Positions 1-7,493 of a stretch of 64,000 nt of DNA are shown in pieces. Positions within the stretch are counted from its first letter, which is position 1; every line of letters begins with the position of its first letter. This DNA is from Aquimarina mytili (GTDB taxonomy: Bacteria; Bacteroidota; Bacteroidia; Flavobacteriales; Flavobacteriaceae): contig NZ_JAERQJ010000001.1 of assembly GCF_016735115.1 (NCBI RefSeq), positions 1,050,348 to 1,114,347 on the forward strand, read 5' to 3'. The notes under the pieces were generated by a model. That model searched no databases and had not been told where the DNA came from. It worked only from the letters and a program-made list of their open reading frames with translations. The position numbers were made by a program, and so were the translations under genes.

Positions 1-489
1 TAAGTCTTTTAATATTTGCAAGCAAAGTCTTTCTTGTACTTGAGGGCGATGTGCATAATAATCTACCAACCTATTAATTTTTGACAAACCTACTACTTTG
101 TCCTTTGGGATGTACCCCACATGTGCAGTACCTGTAATAGGCAAAAAATGATGCTCACAGGCAGAATCAATATTAATATTTTGCTCGATCAACATTTTTT
201 GATACCCATATTTATTTTCGAAGGTCGAAATTTTAGGGCGGTTTAGAGGATTTAAACCATAAAATAGCTCTTTGACATACATTTTAGCTACCCTGTAAGG
301 TGTTCCAGAAAGACTGTCATCTGTTAAATCGAGCCCTAGCTCTTTCATGATCTCCGAAAAATGATATTGTATATTTTCGATTTTATCATCATCCGGTTTT
401 TCGAAAGCATCACTTCGTAAAGGAGTCTCTGTAGTATTAGAAATATGTGCATCTCCTATGGATTCTATTTCTTCTTTGGTTACTTTCAT
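1..489 (-). CDS. folE: GTP cyclohydrolase I FolE (3' end outside window)
   Basis: This is the first enzyme of tetrahydrofolate and pteridine synthesis, converting GTP to dihydroneopterin triphosphate in the cytoplasm. The 163 codons in the window give the N-terminal helical part ([20 protein letters not shown]) and the core motif [20 protein letters not shown]. That motif supplies the first Cys and a His of the zinc site; the final zinc Cys lies beyond the edge. The start is the ATG at 489, because an ATG at 497 meets a stop after three codons. It lies 9 bases after the MerC-like gene on the same strand and is probably co-transcribed with it. FolE is a zinc enzyme, which fits a metal-controlled operon. 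Confidence 0.93.
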   Translation of the reverse strand, partial: MKVTKEEIESIGDAHISNTTETPLRSDAFEKPDDDKIENIQYHFSEIMKELGLDLTDDSLSGTPYRVAKMYVKELFYGLNPLNRPKISTFENKYGYQKMLIEQNINIDSACEHHFLPITGTAHVGYIPKDKVVGLSKINRLVDYYAHRPQVQERLCLQILKDL

Positions 490-498
490 AGTTTCATT

Positions 499-900
499 TT
501 AGTGTTTGCAACAGCCTTGTTCGCATTGGCAATATTTTAGATTGTAGACATGTAAAATCACTAATAATGAAGATGCCAGGTAAATTGTTTCTTCGGCTAA
601 AGGAAACATGGATAGCTTTTCATTCATCACAATAACGAATAATAGCATCCAACTTATCCAAAAAGCATATTTCATTTTTGGTTTTGTGGTGGTTTTAGAA
701 GATCTTCGAATTGCCATAAAAGAAATTCCTAAAAAAATAATGTCCAAAGATTTCCACCAAAAAGGATGTTCATCTTGAAAGAGTACTGATCCCGTATGAG
801 CCATAAAAAGAATAGGAGTAAGTAAGCAATGTGCTAAACATAAGCTACTTGCCATAATTCCCAAAGTATCCGAGTTGCTACGTATTTGCGATATGTTCAC
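499..900 (-). CDS. MerC-family membrane protein, probable metal transporter
   Basis: A 133-residue inner-membrane protein with about four hydrophobic segments. The N-terminus has the MerC pattern DTLGIMASSLCLAHCLLTP, with Cys21 and Cys25 in a C-x2-HC arrangement inside the first membrane segment, and the C-terminus is Cys-rich (CQCEQGCCKH). MerC proteins move mercuric ions in mercury operons, but there is no merA, merP or merR here. The gene instead leads a unit with folE and shares a divergent control region with a His-rich ABC transporter. I infer a role in zinc or another divalent metal rather than mercury resistance. Confidence 0.75.
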   Translation of the reverse strand: MNISQIRSNSDTLGIMASSLCLAHCLLTPILFMAHTGSVLFQDEHPFWWKSLDIIFLGISFMAIRRSSKTTTKPKMKYAFWISWMLLFVIVMNEKLSMFPLAEETIYLASSLLVILHVYNLKYCQCEQGCCKH

Positions 901-925
901 AAGAAAATGTATTTGTTTAAGTCTG

Positions 926-986
926 CAAAGATACTATTATTTTATAAATGCAACTTTGTTGCGTTAATAATATTTATTTATTTTTG
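926..986. promoter_or_regulatory. Divergent promoters with a shared inverted-repeat operator
   Basis: On the minus strand a -7 element TATCTTTG (926-933) faces the MerC-like gene, with a TTG at 951-953 seventeen bases upstream. On the plus strand TATTTTTG (979-986) faces the ABC ATPase gene, with TTTG at 955-958 twenty bases upstream. Both -33 elements fall inside the inverted repeat TGCAAC-TTT-GTTGCG (949-963). A repressor bound there would block both promoters. A Fur-family regulator gene at 6883-7269 is the obvious candidate; the assignment is an inference. Confidence 0.7.
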
Positions 987-999
987 ACAAAATGGTTTT

Positions 1000-1632
1000 A
1001 TGATCCGAACGACATCATTGAGGTTTACATATCAGAATACAAAAAATCATACCTTTTGCTTTCCTGATATTGATTTACCTCCAGAAAAAGATATATTAAT
1101 TTTAGGGCCTTCGGGTGTGGGCAAAACGACACTACTACATCTTTTAGCGGGGCTTTTGCCACCCAAAACAGGAGACATTTTTATTGCAAATAGTTGTTTG
1201 AACAAACTTACAAGAAGTCAACTTGATTATTTTAGAGGACAACATATAGGGTTGATTTTTCAAAAAGCGTATTTCATCAAATCTTTAACCTTGCTCGAGA
1301 ATCTGACTTTACGTGAACGATGTTCTAAAAAGAAAAGTGATCGTTATCGAAAAGAAGAATTGATCATGCATCTAGGGCTCTCTGATCTTCAAAACAAAAA
1401 GGTGTATCAGCTAAGCGAGGGACAACAACAGCGACTCTCTATCGCTTTAGGAGTTATACATAAACCTAAAGTCATTCTAGCAGATGAACCTACATCAAAC
1501 TTAGATGATAGTAATTGTATAAAGGTGATTTCTTTATTGAAAAGAGAGGCTCAGATCTGCAAAAGTAATTTAGTGATCATAACCCATGATCAACGAGTAA
1601 AATCACATTTTAATAATCATATAATTTTATAG
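1000..1632 (+). CDS. ABC transporter ATPase, LolD/MacB type
   Basis: A 210-residue cytoplasmic ATPase of the family that powers FtsX/MacB-like permeases. Walker A is GPSGVGKTT (residues 36-44), followed by a Q-loop (LIFQK), the signature LSEGQQQRLSIA, Walker B VILADEPTSNLDD and the switch His in IITHD. It lies three bases before the permease gene, with which it must form a complex. The set of ATPase, His-loop permease and small Cys-containing exported protein resembles the zinc-regulated Zrg transporter described in Vibrio cholerae. The function here is inferred as zinc-related transport. Confidence 0.85.
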   Translation: MIRTTSLRFTYQNTKNHTFCFPDIDLPPEKDILILGPSGVGKTTLLHLLAGLLPPKTGDIFIANSCLNKLTRSQLDYFRGQHIGLIFQKAYFIKSLTLLENLTLRERCSKKKSDRYRKEELIMHLGLSDLQNKKVYQLSEGQQQRLSIALGVIHKPKVILADEPTSNLDDSNCIKVISLLKREAQICKSNLVIITHDQRVKSHFNNHIIL

Positions 1633-1635
1633 AAC

Positions 1636-2865
1636 TTGTTATACCTGGCATACAAAAATCTGATTTCTAAACCTTTGAATACTATGTTGAGCATTTTGTT
1701 ATTGATGCTTAGTATTTCGTTAGCGACTTTTGTCTTGCAGATAAGAAATCAGCTTGACCAGCATTTAGAAAGTAACATCAAACCATTTGATATGGTTATT
1801 GGTGCAAAGGGAAGCTCATTACAACTTATACTATCCTCGGTTTTACATATCGATAACCCTACTGGTAATATATCATTAGAAGAGGCTATGCGTATTGCCA
1901 AAAATCCTATGGTTAAAGAAATGATACCAGTTTCATATGGAGATAATTATAAAGGAATTAGGATTTTGGGTACGACCAATAAGTATTTGAATACCTATGA
2001 AGCAAGTTTACAAGAAGGAAGTTTATTTGAAAAACCATTCGAAGTAGTTATTGGAAGTGGTGTAGCAAAAAAACTTGATCTACAAATAGGAGATACCTTT
2101 ATAAGTTCTCATGGTTTAGCTGAAAATGTATTAGAAACTCATAATGAAAACCCATTTATCATTACCGGGATATTAAAACCAACAAATACAATTATTGATC
2201 ATCTCATTATTACGAATCTTGAAAGTGTTTGGGAAGTACATGAACATGATAATGAGCACCACCATCATGAAGAAGAGCATGTTGATGAGCATAGTGATCA
2301 TAAAGATGAGTATGAAAAAGAACGCGAAATAACCTCTTTATTAGTAAAATTTAGAAACCCTTTAGGAGCTCTGCAAATGTCCAGATTTATTAATGACGAG
2401 ACTACCATGCAAGCAGCACTCCCTAAATTTGAAATTGAACGATTAATGGGGTTTTTAGGAGTTGGTTTTCAAACAATTAATGGTATTTCCGTTGCAATAT
2501 TGTTAGTGGCAGGGTTAAGTATATTTATAAACTTAATAAAAACTGTAAGAGAAAGAAAACAGGAGTTGGCTTTGTTGCTTACCTATGGTGTCAATACTTT
2601 TCAGTTGATAAAATTGGTTTTTCTAGAGGCGCTTTTCTTATCCTTATTAGGATCTATAGCAGGATGGTTTCTAGGAAGAATAAGTATATGGTTTTTTTCA
2701 ATTTTTACTGAAGATTTATATGGTTATCATTTTGTATTTAGCTTGCCTACAAATAAGGAGTTACTCATATTAATATTAGTGATTCTAACAACCTTATTGG
2801 CAGCAATTTTGGTCTCATTGTCTTTATTTAAGTTAAACGTTTCTAAAACAATATCCCATGCATAA
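1636..2865 (+). CDS. FtsX/MacB-like ABC permease with His-rich periplasmic loop
   Basis: A 409-residue permease: one membrane helix near the N-terminus (about 17-37), a large periplasmic domain (GVAKKLDLQIGD is typical of MacB-PCD folds), then three C-terminal helices (about 275-297, 325-345 and 370-395). Residues about 201-228 are an acidic loop with nine His, including HEHDNEHHHHEEEH, a likely metal-binding segment. The reading frame begins with TTG, three bases after the ATPase stop, and no nearby ATG would preserve the first helix. The end overlaps the next gene by 8 bases. Exporter, importer or lipoprotein handling cannot be settled from sequence; the His loop and the promoter point to zinc. 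Confidence 0.82.
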   Translation: MLYLAYKNLISKPLNTMLSILLLMLSISLATFVLQIRNQLDQHLESNIKPFDMVIGAKGSSLQLILSSVLHIDNPTGNISLEEAMRIAKNPMVKEMIPVSYGDNYKGIRILGTTNKYLNTYEASLQEGSLFEKPFEVVIGSGVAKKLDLQIGDTFISSHGLAENVLETHNENPFIITGILKPTNTIIDHLIITNLESVWEVHEHDNEHHHHEEEHVDEHSDHKDEYEKEREITSLLVKFRNPLGALQMSRFINDETTMQAALPKFEIERLMGFLGVGFQTINGISVAILLVAGLSIFINLIKTVRERKQELALLLTYGVNTFQLIKLVFLEALFLSLLGSIAGWFLGRISIWFFSIFTEDLYGYHFVFSLPTNKELLILILVILTTLLAAILVSLSLFKLNVSKTISHA

Positions 2866-3301
2866 AATAGTTTTCTTTATCCTTTTTTTAATATTTACCA
2901 AATTCAGTCTATGTTCTCAAGACAAATTGACATGGAATGATTTTGCAGATGTAAAATTTTATAATGTTTATAGTCCTAAATATGATGATATCTTTTTAAA
3001 ACCTAGATTTGGGCCTATTATAAAATCATATCAAGGCGATCGGATTCGTGTTAAAGGTTATTTTTTAGATTTTTCTATTGATGAGGATGAGTTTTTTTTA
3101 CTGTCTAAAAACCCAAGATCTTCCTGCTTTTTTTGTGGAGGAGCGGGACCAGAAAGTGTTGTCGAAGTTGTCTTTAGGCAAAAACCAAAGTTTAAAATGG
3201 ATCAGATTGTTGAGGTTACAGGTGTTCTGGAGCTTAACGCAGATGATGTAGATCATTGTAATTATATTATAAAAGATGCCATAGGTAAATTAGTACAATA
3301 A
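2858..3301 (+). CDS. Exported Cys-containing protein, DUF3299-like
   Basis: A 147-residue protein with an N-terminal hydrophobic export signal (cleavage probably near SLCSQ; Cys could be a lipobox). The body reads as a small OB-like fold (IRVKGYFLDFSIDEDEFFL, VVEVVFRQKP, VEVTGVLELN), with the pair CFFCGG followed by AGPES. DUF3299 proteins, which accompany this type of ABC transporter in other bacteria, carry a comparable Cys-containing GP motif before a VxVxF strand. It overlaps the permease gene by 8 bases, so it is translationally coupled. A periplasmic partner that binds metal or presents it to the permease is an inference. Confidence 0.6.
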   Translation: MHKIVFFILFLIFTKFSLCSQDKLTWNDFADVKFYNVYSPKYDDIFLKPRFGPIIKSYQGDRIRVKGYFLDFSIDEDEFFLLSKNPRSSCFFCGGAGPESVVEVVFRQKPKFKMDQIVEVTGVLELNADDVDHCNYIIKDAIGKLVQ

Positions 3302-3351
3302 AATGCATTAATATTGTTCTCTAATGCATAGAGTGGAAATAATTTTTTTAC

Positions 3352-3384
3352 TTTGAAGCAAGACATTCGATCAAACTATTTTTG
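3352..3384 (+). promoter_or_regulatory. Promoter of the split 5'-nucleotidase operon
   Basis: TTTG (3352-3355) and TATTTTTG (3377-3384) are separated by 21 bases and match the Bacteroidetes -33/-7 pattern. The expected start of transcription is near 3391, about 30 bases before the ATG at 3420. An inverted repeat ATGCATTA/TAATGCAT (3303-3310 and 3322-3329) just upstream may end the preceding operon, although it has no T-run directly after the stem. Confidence 0.6.
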
Positions 3385-3419
3385 TATCCGGCACATATCT
3401 AACAAATTATAATGGCTTT

Positions 3420-4184
3420 ATGAAAAACACAATTTATATAAGTTTCTTTTTACCTATTTTTCTAATACTTTCTTCATCCTGCAAGAGAAATAAGCATCTT
3501 GTAAAGGTTGAGAGTTCAAGAATCGAAATAAATGACAGTATTTCTTATGATCCAGATATAGAGAGTTTTATAAAGCCGTATAGAGAAAATGTACAGAAGA
3601 ATCTTGATAGTGTATTAGCATATTCGCCAGAAACATATTCCAAAGGAGACGGAAGATTAAATACGGCTATCGGTAATTTAATGGCTGATATTGTTTTAGA
3701 ACAAGCCAATCCAGTTTTTAAATCAAGAATAGGAAATGCAATTAGTATGGTGCTATTGAACTATGGAGGCATTCGTGCACCCATTCCGAAAGGTAATATT
3801 ACCACACGTACCGCTTATCAGGTTATGCCATTTGAAAATAGTATTGTTGTAGTAGAAATGAAAGGTATACATATCAAAAAACTAATAGAGTATTTACAGA
3901 AATCTCAAAAAGCACATCCTATTTCAGGGCTTAAACTAACTGTTGATACCAATTTTGATGTAGTCAAAGCCTTGATCAATGATAAAGAAATTAAGGATGA
4001 GGAGATCTATTTTGTAGGGACTAATGATTATTTGTACCATGGTGGTAACGAGATGTATTTTTTTGAACATGGAGAAAAATCCTATATATTAAATTACAAA
4101 ATTCGAAATGCTATGGTTGATTATTTTAAAAAAGTTGATACAATTAGGCCAGTAATAGATGATCGATTTGTGCAAATTAACTAA
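3420..4184 (+). CDS. 5'-nucleotidase C-terminal domain lipoprotein
   Basis: A 254-residue lipoprotein (lipobox LSSSC at about residues 17-21) consisting only of the substrate-binding C-terminal domain of UshA-type 5'-nucleotidases. Visible motifs are SKGDGRLNTAIGNLMADIVL, NYGGIRAPIPKG (the N-x-GG-x-R loop that cradles the nucleotide) and YQVMPFENSIVVVEM. The catalytic metallophosphatase domain is missing here and is encoded by the next gene, 12 bases downstream. The two products probably meet in the periplasm to hydrolyse nucleotides or sugar nucleotides for phosphate or nucleoside scavenging. Confidence 0.88.
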   Translation: MKNTIYISFFLPIFLILSSSCKRNKHLVKVESSRIEINDSISYDPDIESFIKPYRENVQKNLDSVLAYSPETYSKGDGRLNTAIGNLMADIVLEQANPVFKSRIGNAISMVLLNYGGIRAPIPKGNITTRTAYQVMPFENSIVVVEMKGIHIKKLIEYLQKSQKAHPISGLKLTVDTNFDVVKALINDKEIKDEEIYFVGTNDYLYHGGNEMYFFEHGEKSYILNYKIRNAMVDYFKKVDTIRPVIDDRFVQIN

Positions 4185-4196
4185 ACAAACTTTGAA

Positions 4197-5111
4197 ATGA
4201 AACGAAGAGAATTTGTAAGGCAAACAGTAGCGACAGGGGCTTTGGTTACTTTAGGAGGAGTAGGTTTATCTTCCTTTTCCGAAAGTAATGCAAAAAAAAT
4301 AACAATTTTACATACCAACGATGTCCATAGCCATATAGATCCTTTTGGCCCGGAAGATGGTAGAAATTCAAACAAGGGAGGTGTGGCAAGAAGAGCTGCA
4401 GTCATTGAAAAAATAAGACAAGAAAACCCAAATACATTATTACTTGATGCAGGAGATATTTTTCAAGGAACTCCCTATTTTAATTTTTATGGAGGCGAAT
4501 TGGAATTCAAGCTTATGAGTATGCTCAAATACGATGTTGCAACTATTGGCAATCATGATTTTGATAATGGTATTGAAGGGCTAGTGGCGCAACTTCCTCA
4601 TGCCAAATTTAAATTTGTTTCTGCCAATTATGATTTTACTAATACGGTTATGGATACCTTCACAAAACCTTATGAAGTATTGATTAGAGATGGTATTAGG
4701 ATTGGTGTATTTGGTTTGGGGATAGAATTGGAAGGACTTGTAATGAAAGATTTATATAAGGAAACCAAATATCTTAATCCAATAGAGATTGCTCAAGATA
4801 TGAGCAGAATATTAAAAACAGAAGAAAAGTGTGATTTGGTTATATGCTTGTCACATTTAGGATATAACTACAAAAAGGAACCTAATAAAGTTAGTGATCT
4901 TAGTCTTGCCAAAGCTACCGAAAACATAGATCTAATCATTGGTGGGCATACACATACTTTTCTTGAAAAACCAACTATTGTAAAAAATAGCAAAGGCAAA
5001 AATGTACTCGTGAATCAGGTTGGATGTTATGGTTTGTATTTAGGAAGAATAGATTTTTATTTTGATAGCCAAAAAGCTACAACTGTTTATGGGAGTTCTA
5101 TTGTAATTTAA
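4197..5111 (+). CDS. 5'-nucleotidase catalytic (metallophosphatase) domain protein
   Basis: A 304-residue protein with a Tat-like signal (KRREFVRQTVATGALVTLGG) and a complete calcineurin-like phosphatase domain: TNDVHSH, GDIFQGTP, GNHDFDNG, a metal His in LSHLG, and GGHTHTFLE near the end. It stops where a C-terminal substrate-recognition domain would begin in UshA. That domain is the gene just upstream, so this is a 5'-nucleotidase split in two with the domains in reversed gene order. The Tat motif has a KRRE-F form, slightly off the twin-Arg consensus, so the export route is likely but not certain. Confidence 0.9.
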   Translation: MKRREFVRQTVATGALVTLGGVGLSSFSESNAKKITILHTNDVHSHIDPFGPEDGRNSNKGGVARRAAVIEKIRQENPNTLLLDAGDIFQGTPYFNFYGGELEFKLMSMLKYDVATIGNHDFDNGIEGLVAQLPHAKFKFVSANYDFTNTVMDTFTKPYEVLIRDGIRIGVFGLGIELEGLVMKDLYKETKYLNPIEIAQDMSRILKTEEKCDLVICLSHLGYNYKKEPNKVSDLSLAKATENIDLIIGGHTHTFLEKPTIVKNSKGKNVLVNQVGCYGLYLGRIDFYFDSQKATTVYGSSIVI

Positions 5112-5264
5112 ATTTCTCAAAATAGTATTCTATTGAATACTAGAATCAAATAAATGGTCGATTATTTTTGTGTTTAGGATAAATAGACTACAACTAAACC
5201 TTGCCAAATACAGTCGCAAATCCTTTGTTTGGAAAAAAGAAGTTCCACTTTGAAGATATTTTTA

Positions 5265-5300
5265 GTTAATTTTAAGTTAATGTAAGTTAAAGTTTGTTAA
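5265..5300. promoter_or_regulatory. Four GTTAA direct repeats at helical spacing
   Basis: GTTAA occurs at 5265, 5276, 5286 and 5296, so successive copies lie 11, 10 and 10 bases apart on the same face of the helix. Arrays of this form are bound by OmpR/PhoB-family response regulators. No such regulator is encoded in this window, so the identity of the binder is open. Confidence 0.4.
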
Positions 5301-5392
5301 TTTTAAAAAAGCTGATTATGGTTAATTTCCTACAAATATGGTCTGAAGGATTTTTCCTATTAAATACTTTTCCAACCATTATTTTTACTAAA

Positions 5393-5405
5393 GCAACAAT
5401 GTTGC
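5393..5405. promoter_or_regulatory. Second copy of the GCAAC-N3-GTTGC inverted repeat
   Basis: GCAAC-AAT-GTTGC is a perfect 5+5 inverted repeat with the same half-sites and spacer length as the operator at 949-963. It lies about 110 bases upstream of the -7 element of the subtilase gene and 1.5 kb from the Fur-family gene. It may be a second site of the same regulator. Confidence 0.5.
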
Positions 5406-5535
5406 AATAATTATTTTTTTAACTCCGGGTTTTCATCTTAATTTTTGTAAATCAATAACTTAAGGTGCGGTTTTACCATAATGCGTTTTTGCCTTGAATT
5501 TATACTTTTGGGGACTAACACAAACTTTTACTCAA

Positions 5536-6804
5536 ATGAAAAATTTTAGCAAACTTGCTCTGGGTACTTTACTCACAGCACTAGTAATTACTTCTTGTCA
5601 GAATGAAACTGTTTCTGATGGAGTAGTAGAATCAGTTGTTGAACCAACCAACGCCGAAGGAAAAATCATTCCTGGCCAGTACATTGTAGTCTTTAAAGAT
5701 TCAAAGATATTACCCACTTCCAAAATTCTTTCTAAATCTTCGTTTACCAGTAGGGATGCAAAGGCAAAATCGGTTAGAGAGATTTCTGAAGTTTCTATCC
5801 AAAAGATGAATAGAATTTTATTGGATTATGATGTAGATCAATCTAAAGTCTTGAGCTACTATACAACAGCTATTTCTGGAATGGCTTTAAAATTGGGTAA
5901 TGACGAACTTCAAGAATTATCAAAAGATCCTAATGTTACTTCTATAGAGTATGACAGAGTAATAAAATTGCCGAAGTTTCAGGTAGAAGAAGTAATTCAA
6001 GCCGATGCTTCTTTAAGAATGGCACAACAAACACCTTGTGGTATTTCCAGAGCTGGAGGAGCAGCCGATGGTTCCGGAAGAAACCAATGGATATGGGTCA
6101 TTGATAGCGGGATTGATTTAGATCATCCAGACCTTAATGTAGTTACAGACTCTAGATATGCAAGATCTTTTGTAGGAGGGTCTGCAAATGACTGTAATGG
6201 ACATGGGACTCATGTTGCCGGGACAGCCGGAGCTGTCAATAATAGCGTTGGTGTTGTAGGTGTTTCTGCAGGAGCTAATGTTGTACCTGTAAGAGTTTTT
6301 GGTTGTAGTGGCGGAAGTAGTACTTCTACTATACTCAATGGGATTAATCATGTAGCTGCTAATGATATTGCAGGTGATGTAGCTAATTTGAGTTTAGGAG
6401 GATTCTTCGGGTCAGGTTGCTCTAATAATTCATCGTATCGTACAGCATTATTAAACCTAGCAAATGGAGGAACACGTATAGCGATTGCTGCTGGTAATAG
6501 CAGCGCTAATGCGGCTAGTTATCAACCTGCTTGTGTTAATGGTAATAACATATATACAGTAGCATCTATGACTTGTAATCAAGGATTTTCATCTTTTTCA
6601 AACTATAATATGAATCCGATTGACGTTATTGCTACAGGTAGTAGTGTTAGAAGTACATATTTAAATGGAGGGTATGCAACATTAAGTGGTACTTCTATGG
6701 CTTCGCCACATGTGGCTGGGATTATGCATGCAAGACAAAGTAGTCCTAGAACTTCAGGTTCTGTAAGCAACAGAGGAGAAAATTATCCTATCGCAGTAAG
6801 ATAA
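5536..6804 (+). CDS. Secreted S8 (subtilisin-family) serine peptidase, lipoprotein-type signal
   Basis: A 422-residue subtilase. The N-terminus has a lipobox-like signal (LVITSC), then an I9-type inhibitor propeptide (GQYIVVFKDS to SIEYD). The catalytic triad is visible: Asp190 in VIDSGIDLDHPDL, His226 in NGHGTHVAG and Ser387 in SGTSMASPHVAG, with an oxyanion Asn in AAGNSS. The start was set at the ATG at 5536 because the -7 element lies at 5503-5510 and the signal peptide begins there. There is no C-terminal T9SS domain, so it is probably anchored or released after propeptide cleavage. It stands alone between a regulatory region and a terminator. Confidence 0.93.
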   Translation: MKNFSKLALGTLLTALVITSCQNETVSDGVVESVVEPTNAEGKIIPGQYIVVFKDSKILPTSKILSKSSFTSRDAKAKSVREISEVSIQKMNRILLDYDVDQSKVLSYYTTAISGMALKLGNDELQELSKDPNVTSIEYDRVIKLPKFQVEEVIQADASLRMAQQTPCGISRAGGAADGSGRNQWIWVIDSGIDLDHPDLNVVTDSRYARSFVGGSANDCNGHGTHVAGTAGAVNNSVGVVGVSAGANVVPVRVFGCSGGSSTSTILNGINHVAANDIAGDVANLSLGGFFGSGCSNNSSYRTALLNLANGGTRIAIAAGNSSANAASYQPACVNGNNIYTVASMTCNQGFSSFSNYNMNPIDVIATGSSVRSTYLNGGYATLSGTSMASPHVAGIMHARQSSPRTSGSVSNRGENYPIAVR

Positions 6805-6850
6805 AAAGATATAGATCATTTTAACTTACATTTTGGGATTGTGTAGTTAC

Positions 6851-6889
6851 GAAACCACTTGTTGGAGAACAGGTGGTTTCTCTTATTTT
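6851..6889. terminator. Convergent terminator between subtilase and fur-type gene
   Basis: A 13-base stem GAAACCACTTGTT / AACAGGTGGTTTC (6851-6863 and 6868-6880, one T-G pair, GGAG loop) is followed by a T-rich run. It overlaps the end of the minus-strand regulator gene and probably serves the plus-strand gene, perhaps both. Confidence 0.8.
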
Positions 6890-7269
6890 TTGCACTTATT
6901 ACAGATACCTATGACTAAAAATTGAGTTTCTTGTATAGTAAAACCCTCTAAATTGGGGATATGTAAGGTATTGGGTTGGCAAGTCACTTCTTTGCATATC
7001 TGGCACTCAAAATGGATATGGTTATGAATTTTATGCGATACACCACAATTATCACAAAGCGCATAATAAGCCTTCCCATTTTTGCCTGTTACAAAATGAA
7101 CCTCTCCTTTTTCTGCAAAGCGATCCAGTATCCGGTAAATGGTAGTTTTATTAACTTTTACTGGCATAGCAGCCATAATATCTTCTGCAGATAAGGTATG
7201 TTCTGATTTAGATAAGATTTCTTTGACAAGATTTTGTTTTTCTGTATTTCTCGTTTTTTTAATTTCCAT
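6883..7269 (-). CDS. Fur-family metalloregulator, probably Zur-like
   Basis: A 128-residue repressor. The winged helix covers about residues 10-75 (HTLSAEDIMAAM, NKTTIYRILDRFAEKGEVH); the metal-binding dimerization half contains HKIHNHIHFEC followed by CQICKEVTC and a final CNKC pair, i.e. the structural Cys4 zinc site. It lacks the iron-type HHDH signature of classical Fur, which favours Zur or another subgroup. Inverted repeats GCAAC-N3-GTTGC at 949-963 and 5393-5405 are likely operators. No copy was found in front of this gene, so autoregulation is not supported. Confidence 0.85.
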   Translation of the reverse strand: MEIKKTRNTEKQNLVKEILSKSEHTLSAEDIMAAMPVKVNKTTIYRILDRFAEKGEVHFVTGKNGKAYYALCDNCGVSHKIHNHIHFECQICKEVTCQPNTLHIPNLEGFTIQETQFLVIGICNKCKK

Positions 7270-7493
7270 GATGCAGCATTCGAACTCTTTAACATTATCT
7301 AAAGTAGTAATTTTTTTACCATTGCAAGTATTTTAAACAAAATTGAAAGAATTGATGTTTTTTAGAAAAACAGTCATACTCTAATCGATAGATTACTTAG
7401 AGATTTTATGATTTTGTTAATATTAGGAGAGAATAATTCTTTAAAATATTAGTTTTATATAAAATTGAATCATAAACACATTAACCAAAAATC

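Larger units (their letters stand above)
5112..5535. other. Regulatory-looking intergenic region before the subtilase gene
   Basis: No gene is seen in these 424 bases. The region holds the phased GTTAA repeats (5265-5300), the inverted repeat GCAAC-AAT-GTTGC (5393-5405) and a -7 element TACTTTTG (5503-5510) 25 bases before the subtilase ATG. A TTG start at 5494 is in frame with the subtilase but lies upstream of that -7 element, so it is unlikely to be used. Confidence 0.6.

Noticed and set aside
499..900. Mercury resistance (mer) operon
   Set aside because: Only a MerC-like gene is present; merR, merA, merT and merP are not, and the operon partner is folE.
4181..4405. A 74-residue minus-strand frame
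   Set aside because: Lies over the start of the metallophosphatase gene, whose motifs and signal are clear.
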